Assembly (NCBI GenBank): GCA_035236585.1
Contig: CP141139.1
Span: 36,837,217 to 36,901,216, forward strand
Direction of reading: 5' to 3'
DNA from: Warburgia ugandensis
Lineage: Eukaryota > Streptophyta > Magnoliopsida > Canellales > Canellaceae
Length of the DNA: 64,000 nt
The notes under the pieces are model-generated. The model was not told where the DNA came from, did not search any database, and was given only the letters and a program-made list of their open reading frames with translations. Each line of letters starts with the position of its first letter. Within the stretch, counting starts at the first letter, position 1. Of the stretch, positions 58,186 through 64,000 are shown in pieces. The position numbers and the translations under genes were made by a program.

Positions 58186-59681
58186 AATAGTTATGAACTA
58201 TATTTATGCCATTTATACCTAGACATATTCTTGTGTCCCCGTCTACGTCTACACGTCTCTTTTTTGTGTTTACTTTCATGTGTTGGACAATGTTTTTATT
58301 ACACCAATAGAAGGTATATTTTTCTCGAGTAGAGTAAAACTCAATTTACATGAAGATAATTACTTTGGATTTTGCGATAAGCATCTAAATTTGTGGTGTT
58401 TCTAGACATAAAACATAGCAGTTTGCGAAGTTGGATTCCTAAGGTTTAAATTGTTTGCTGATATCTGAAACTGTACTGCATTAGTAAAGAATTATAAGTC
58501 CTTTGTTTTGAATATGCAAATGCATGGCTAAGAAGCTACTCGGGATACTTGCTAACTGGTTTCTATGTTTCATAATTGAGAAAAACCTGTATGCTGCGCT
58601 GCATCACACACGCACGCACACTTGTATGCTGCGTCCCCACTTTATCATGATGGGCCTCATATTTAGGTAATCAGAAGCGTGCATCTTATTTCTCTAAGTT
58701 CAGATAACTCAAAATGTTAAACATCACTAAGATTGAGATGATTCTAATATATAAGAAAGATACATTCATTTTCAACTGTTCTTTGAGTAGTGTTTATGAC
58801 CGTCGACTTTTATACAAATAAAATACAGCTTTCAATTTCTAGATTCATCTAGTTCATATTGTTTCAGGACTACTAGTCATCCAAAATAAGAGAGATTAGA
58901 TAAACGATTCTGATTATCCAAATAAGGGGTCCATCATGGTAAAGTGAGAGTGCAGCACATAGAGTGTGTGTGTGCAATGCACACACCAGATAAGTGTTCC
59001 TCTTCATAATTTTTTCATATACTTGAAAATTTTCTACTCTACCAATTGCTAATGACTCTAAACCACAGTTATAGGGTTTATATAGGATAGTGACATATGT
59101 GCCCATTGCTTTTCAAGATGAGCCCCTCACTTAATGGTTAAGAATGACTATAAATCTAAGTGGACCCAAACATTTGAAGATCCAAACCATTCACATTGCT
59201 GCTCTTGACTTAGACGAGCCATGTTCTAAAATTATTACCCATCAATGGATCCTAGCTATTATTTCCTTGTGTTGTAAAATGGATAGCAAAAGGTGTCACT
59301 ATCTGGTTTACAAAGTAAAAGCAAGAGTTGCTAGTACTATCTGATGTATAAAAATATTGGAACATAATCTATTTAAGTCAAGGATAACATTTTTAGTAGT
59401 TTGGATCATCACAAACTTGAGTCTACTTAAAGTCGTAGAGTTAGTCTTTCTTAACCATTTAGTTAGGGCTAATCAGGAAAACAAAGGGATACATGTATTA
59501 GCACCGTTTATGTATTATCCTTCCATTTTAAAAGTTTTTTGAAGTGTTAACCACGTACACAGTACTAACAGTACTAGTAGTTTAAAAACTTGAAATTTCC
59601 ACGTGCAAGCTAACTGATGCAAGTACATTTAGGAATTAGGGAATAAATTGTAGGTAGTTTGCTAAGTAGCTCTTTCCTGTA

Positions 59682-59746
<65 letters not shown>
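59682..59746 (+). repeat. AAT trinucleotide microsatellite (about 21 units)
   Basis: An uninterrupted AAT/ATA/TAA run. The apparent poly-Leu open frame on the minus strand is produced by this repeat alone. Confidence 0.95.
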
Positions 59747-60349
59747 GCTAACTGATAAAAGTTGCTTCAATGAAATTCCTTCTATTAGTATATACGTATG
59801 TGTAACTTTCAAAAGTTTGCTAAACGCGGTAACTCGCCATGTCTGTTCAAGAGCTGCTTGTTTGCTGAACGTTAACCTTGGAAGATTATGATTATGAAAT
59901 CTCGAAGGTTTTTTTGGGTATTTTCCACAGCATAAAATCAACTGCCATTTATATCTACGCCCCATATTTCGCTACCTATATATGCTTTACTCGAGAGACA
60001 TACAATGTACGCATCAATAGTATATTTTTTATTATGCAAAGCCAAGTTATTTTTCTCTATATTTTGCACAATTACAGTTGCACAAGTAACGTGCATTCTC
60101 CTATCGATCCATGCAAGCAATAAGGTAATAAGTTGGTAGATAGAAAGGCTGTAAAGCGAAACAATTGGGAAATATTTTTTATGGAATTGCACATGGATCA
60201 TGAGCGACTGAGCACGGATGGTGGGAAGACGTCTACTGATGAGGATTTTGCGTAGAAGAAGTTACCACCAATTAGGACAAGCGAGATTTTCGCCTAGGTG
60301 GAGTTGTGTGTGGATGGTGGAAGACCCACATAGTTAGGTGTTAAAATGT

Positions 60350-61045
60350 CCTGAAAATTCTTCTTTTGAGGCTTTCTTGTATGTGTATATGATCACCTAC
60401 AAGGCATATATGATCACTATAATAGATTAGGATCAAGAGAAGGTGAGAAAGTTGTGTTCAAACTTGCAAAAATTTAGAGAATAGAAGAATAAGGACTTAC
60501 ACCACATTAAATGCATTAAAGTGATAACCAAAGGGAACTAGCCAAAGATGATGAGATCAATCAAAGGTGGGAAAGTGACTTGTAAAAGTTGTTAAATGAC
60601 AATTGTCTTGAGAATACATATTGAAAGAATGGTAAACTCAAATAATGTTGTACCACATAGACACAACCATAGGATTAGCATACCTCAAGTGAAAGAGGCT
60701 TTGAAAAAGATGAAATCAAGAAAGGGCCTAGGGCTTGATGATATACCTATAGAGATTTATAAGTATATTTGGAGTAGTTTGGTTGAAAACTTGTTTAGTA
60801 AGATTGTAAAATTGAAGAAAATGCTAGATGAATGGAGGAAAAGTTATATTGTACTAATTTATAAGAATAAATGAGACATAAAGAGTTACACTAATTATTG
60901 AGGGATTACAATTATGAGCCATACCATGAAAATTTGGGAAAGAGTAATTGAAAAGAGGTTATGACATGAGATGAGTATATCGAAAAAGTAGTTTGGCATG
61001 TGTCTTAAAAATTATCATACTTGCATGGCTCTATTGGAGTATAGA
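60350..61045 (+). mobile_element. RTE-type LINE fragment: linker and N-terminal reverse transcriptase
   Basis: The translation gives YNRLGSREGE-like text followed by KLAKI (60400-60470), then KDLHHIKCIK (60495-60525). An open stretch at 60596-60874 reads PQVKEALKKMKSRKGLGLDD and IPIEIYKYIW, then MLDEWRKSYIVLIYKNK, followed after stops by an NYxGITIMSHTMKIWERVIE-like block (60890-60950). This is the RT segment deleted from the RTE copy at 7.9-9.9 kb. Endonuclease and RT palm are absent. It ends where a different sequence begins near 61046. Confidence 0.8.
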
Positions 61046-63450
61046 ATCGGCAAATACGGGTCAATACCACTGACTCTTTGAATGACTCTTTGATAAGGTA
61101 GAGTTAATTAAAACATAAGTTGCTTTACTCTAACTTAGCCAGTCAAGGAATGAAAGTGAAAGAACTCTAAACTAAACAACTAATCTAAGAAAATTAAATT
61201 AAAGTAAGTAAGCCTAAGTTATGAAGTAAAAGTAAGAAAACCACTTAAACTAAACTAACTTAAAATAACAAAAATAAAGCAAAGAAAACTAAATTAAAAC
61301 TAATTAAGGAATTTAAAAGACAATTTCATCAATAAGCTTCATTACAATTACAAGGAATAAACAAACAAAGCAAGAAAAGAAACTTCCTTAAAGTGACTGC
61401 TGTAGGAGTCATTGTATTACTCAACAAGGCTCCTGACAAGTCTTCTTCTTATTCAAATCTAGGCTTGAACTTTGCTTTATACTCTTCTCATTATGTCACT
61501 CAACAAGGACCTATACACTTCTATTTAACCCAAAGTACACTAATTTACAAACAAGCCTTTTACTTCTCATTAACACAACATGCCACAAAACTAGTGTTTC
61601 TCAACCATACTTAGGAATTAGAAGGTGTTCTTTCTTTTCCTTCATTCCCAATCCCAATAAAAGGAGAAAAGATGAAAGAAAGATGGAAATAGAAGGTGGA
61701 AAGCTAGAAAGATAGGGAATGCATGTGAAAGTGAAAAAGAGAGTGACATGAAATAGTCATGGAAGAAATATGTGAGATAGATGATGTATGCATGTGAGAC
61801 AGATGTAGGAAAAGTGGTGGAGTGCAAGGATAGATGATGGTAGGAGAAAGTTGGTGCTTAAGATCAATGGAAGTGAGTGAATGCATGTAAAAGTGTGGAG
61901 GTGGAATGGTGTGTGATGGATATGATAGAGAGGTGGGGAGAGGGGGTTGAGTAATAAAATAGAAAAGAATGGAAGAGGAAGATGAGTGTGGGGGGGGGGG
62001 GGGGGGGGCTGTTGAGTGGGAAGAAAGGAACAGAAGTGGGGATGGAAGAGATTCCATGCCTCTTCTCCACGGAATTGACTTTTATATTGTGGGAGCCTCC
62101 ATAAAGGTGACCCCTCTCCCTCTATTTCTCCTAAATTTAGCATTCATGGGCAAGGAAAATGTAAGAGATAAAATGTTTTCTTTCTCCTTTACTTCTTATT
62201 TATAAAGTTTAAGAAGTGGAGACCCTAAGCATAGATGGATAAGATCTAAGGGAGAAAGGATAGTTGAATGATTCAAAGGGAAGAGAAAATGGGATGCTAA
62301 AGAGCAAGGAATAGAAAGGAGCATCAGGAGCATCATGAATTCCATTTTAGGAGTGGGATGAAGTTGGGTATGATTTCAATAGGAAAGTGGAGTGGGAAAA
62401 GAAGGAAAGTGGTAGGAAAGATTATTTGTTTAGAAAAGGAAATATGATTACTGAGAAGATAAGGAAGAGGAGATTAAGAGAGAATCTAGGGATTAAGTAA
62501 GATTTTGTTGGATATAGTAAGTGGTTAGGGGGGAGGTATCTTTTCCATAATTGGAAAGTGGAATGGAAATTTAAAGGGATAAGTTGGAAAGAGATAGAAA
62601 TAAGATAATGGGAGGGCAAGGAATAAGTGGGAAGGGAAAGAGATGGGAAGGAAAGGGAAAGAAATGAAAAGTAGGTGGAGAGAATTAAGAGATTCCAAAA
62701 TTAAAAAGTCCTAAAGGGGTGTGGGGTTGTTTCTCTAGTTGGGTGTGTTTCTGTTGTTTTCTAAAAACCCTATCATAAGATGGACATTGGATTAGGATGG
62801 GTGGTTGATATCTTCCTATCCTTAGTGTTTTGGTTTGCATGGATAAAGCAGCCAATCATTTGTTAATCTTATTCTTTTGATTTAGTAGGAGAGAGAAAAT
62901 AAGTAAAAAGTCTTCATGTGGTTTTTGTTCTTCTTTTATTTCTAAGAAAATTGTGTTGTAAATGATCTCATTAAGTATGAATTGAACTTCTCTCAAAATC
63001 TTCTTAAGGTGATGAAATATATGTATGCATTCATGCATGGAGAGTTTTACCACCTTTTCACTCTCATTTGAGTAGGAGTTATACATGAGGTTTCTGACAG
63101 ATCTGACTTTGACACTGAGACCCAATGTTTATTTTGAACCTCCAAGACTTTATTTTTGTCATGTGTGACTCATGCAGTAGCTTGGAAGTGAAATTTCTCT
63201 TTGAGGGGAAAATTGGTAATTTTGTGCATTTTTATTTGTACCCTAGACCTACAAAATAGTACAATCAACCATAACTAGTGATAGTTAAGTAACTTTTAGG
63301 ATTAAAACCTTTTAAATATAAAGGTATGTATGTAATATTTCTCCATATATCAAATACCCTAGACTTCAATTTTGCTAGTCCTCGAGAAAAATTAAAAAAA
63401 AGAAATACAAAAATCTAAAGGGATTAAATTGTAACCACTTTTGTAAGCAT
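61046..63450 (-). repeat. possible gypsy-type LTR in antisense orientation (tentative)
   Basis: Read on the minus strand, the region ends with GTGGTATTGACCCGTATTTG, similar to the GGGATTGACCTTACTA text near the end of the LTR at 50460. This is preceded by a TTTAGTTTAGTTAAGT-type T-rich tail (61150-61330) and a long pyrimidine-rich section (62680-61640), the same order as in the LTRs at 11346 and 47927. No clear TG start was found near 63.4 kb, and the text is not close to either LTR base by base. It may be a related but separate family. Confidence 0.35.
61640..62690 (+). repeat. 1-kb purine-rich stretch with 19-base G run
   Basis: The plus strand is strongly dominated by A and G (GGAAAG, GAAGAGG, AGGAGA and similar) from 61650 to about 62690, apart from a break at 62045-62150. 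A run of 19 G lies at 61990-62008. Open Pro/Ser/His-rich frames on the minus strand (up to 128 codons) follow from this composition. Confidence 0.75.
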
Positions 63451-64000
63451 GTTGTCTGCCTTTAGCATATGCAGAAAGGCTTTATACCCTAAAAATTTTC
63501 AAAATTCTTATGAAAGTCCTTTATGTTTCTCAGAGAATTTTCATATAATCAGCATTCATAAATTTTTTAACTTTAGCATGCTAATAGATATGACCAACAA
63601 TTCAAAATCCTACCCCTATGTTAAAGATATTCCATTATTTCATTAAGCTCAAAATGTAAGTGTGTGGATATAGAGTCAACATATACAACTATTAGTTTGT
63701 AAGTAAAATATAACCTAAATTATCATCCAAATGTATGTTTTGACTTCAAATCTCATAAGCTATTCTTGAAACTCAGAAAGGGGTGAATCTCTCATTAATA
63801 TGTGAGTAGAATAATGTTAATCAGGTCCAAAATTCTAACATTTTTATACAAAAGAATGATAACTTAGAAAGAAATTTGATAATGGTCTCTTTAAAGGATA
63901 TAAATTATTTAAGGAATGTTAAACTCTACCAAATTAACTACTCATTCATAATCATATCCAAGCCAAACTACTCCTAAGATTAAGTTAGGACTTTTAATGA
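63451..64000. other. AT-rich end of window, no gene recognised
   Basis: Nothing with a coding or repeat signature that I can name. One open stretch of 65 codons at 63449-63646 has no family pattern. Confidence 0.4.

Larger units (their letters stand above)
55361..60349. other. intergenic region, no gene recognised
   Basis: About 5 kb without a convincing coding pattern. The stretch 55950-56200 is richer in G+C than its surroundings and open on both strands, but shows no family motif; it could be an unrecognised first exon or old gene fragment. Inside are a 9-bp hairpin, a 72-bp direct duplication, and AT/AC and AAT microsatellites. Other open stretches are shorter than 100 codons and not recognisable. 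Confidence 0.5.

Noticed and set aside
59636-59965. Poly-Leu protein on the minus strand
   Set aside because: It is produced by the AAT microsatellite.
61704-62143. Pro/Ser/His-rich proteins on the minus strand
   Set aside because: Overlapping frames of similar length in all three phases come from the purine-rich composition and the G run, not from coding constraint.

Overview
This window looks like repeat-rich nuclear DNA of a flowering plant. It is AT-rich, and almost everything recognisable is a decayed plant transposable element: Athila/Tat-type and chromovirus-type Ty3-gypsy retrotransposons with their long terminal repeats (LTRs), a terminal-repeat retrotransposon in miniature (TRIM), RTE-type LINE fragments and CACTA DNA transposons. 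The one convincing intact gene is a single-exon cytosolic-type sulfotransferase on the minus strand (54014-55027). I cannot name the species; nothing seen here points to grasses.

Layout. 1-7900: Athila/Tat-type copy 1 on the plus strand (gag, protease, reverse transcriptase, RNase H, integrase, long 3' noncoding region, start of an LTR), all riddled with stops. About 7905-10035: RTE LINE on the minus strand with an internal deletion and a tandem-repeat leader. 11346-27522: Athila/Tat-type copy 2, with a 2.6-kb 5' LTR, a decayed tRNA-Asp primer-binding site and all coding domains. A 5.9-kb LTR-like element (18420-24294) with a perfect 5-bp target duplication splits it, and that element itself contains a TRIM and an RTE tail. 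27523-40451 (outer limit uncertain): minus-strand chromovirus material, made of two back-to-back LTRs of one family (27523-30469 and 30470-32948), a gag-pol internal region truncated in integrase (32949-37091), an initiator-Met primer-binding site and a 5' LTR of another family. 41071-45428: CACTA copy A, with TnpA-like and Ulp1-protease-like pieces plus 3' subterminal repeats. 45429-47926: Athila/Tat-type copy 3, cut off in RNase H by the LTR of a fourth copy (47927-50540, primer-binding site 50547-50564). About 50580-52577: CACTA copy B, 3' part only. 52578-60340: the most gene-like part, holding the sulfotransferase, its probable promoter and single-copy-looking intergenic DNA with microsatellites. 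60350-61045: RTE reverse-transcriptase fragment on the plus strand. 61046-64000: non-coding, including a 1-kb purine-rich stretch that may be an antisense gypsy-type LTR.

The elements do not cooperate in a pathway; the window records nested insertion and decay. Many stop codons and broken motifs fit C-to-T or G-to-A change, as expected of long-methylated plant repeats. I found no tRNA or rRNA gene, no CRISPR array and no new multi-gene system. Domain calls come from reading translations by eye against remembered family motifs; no database search was run.
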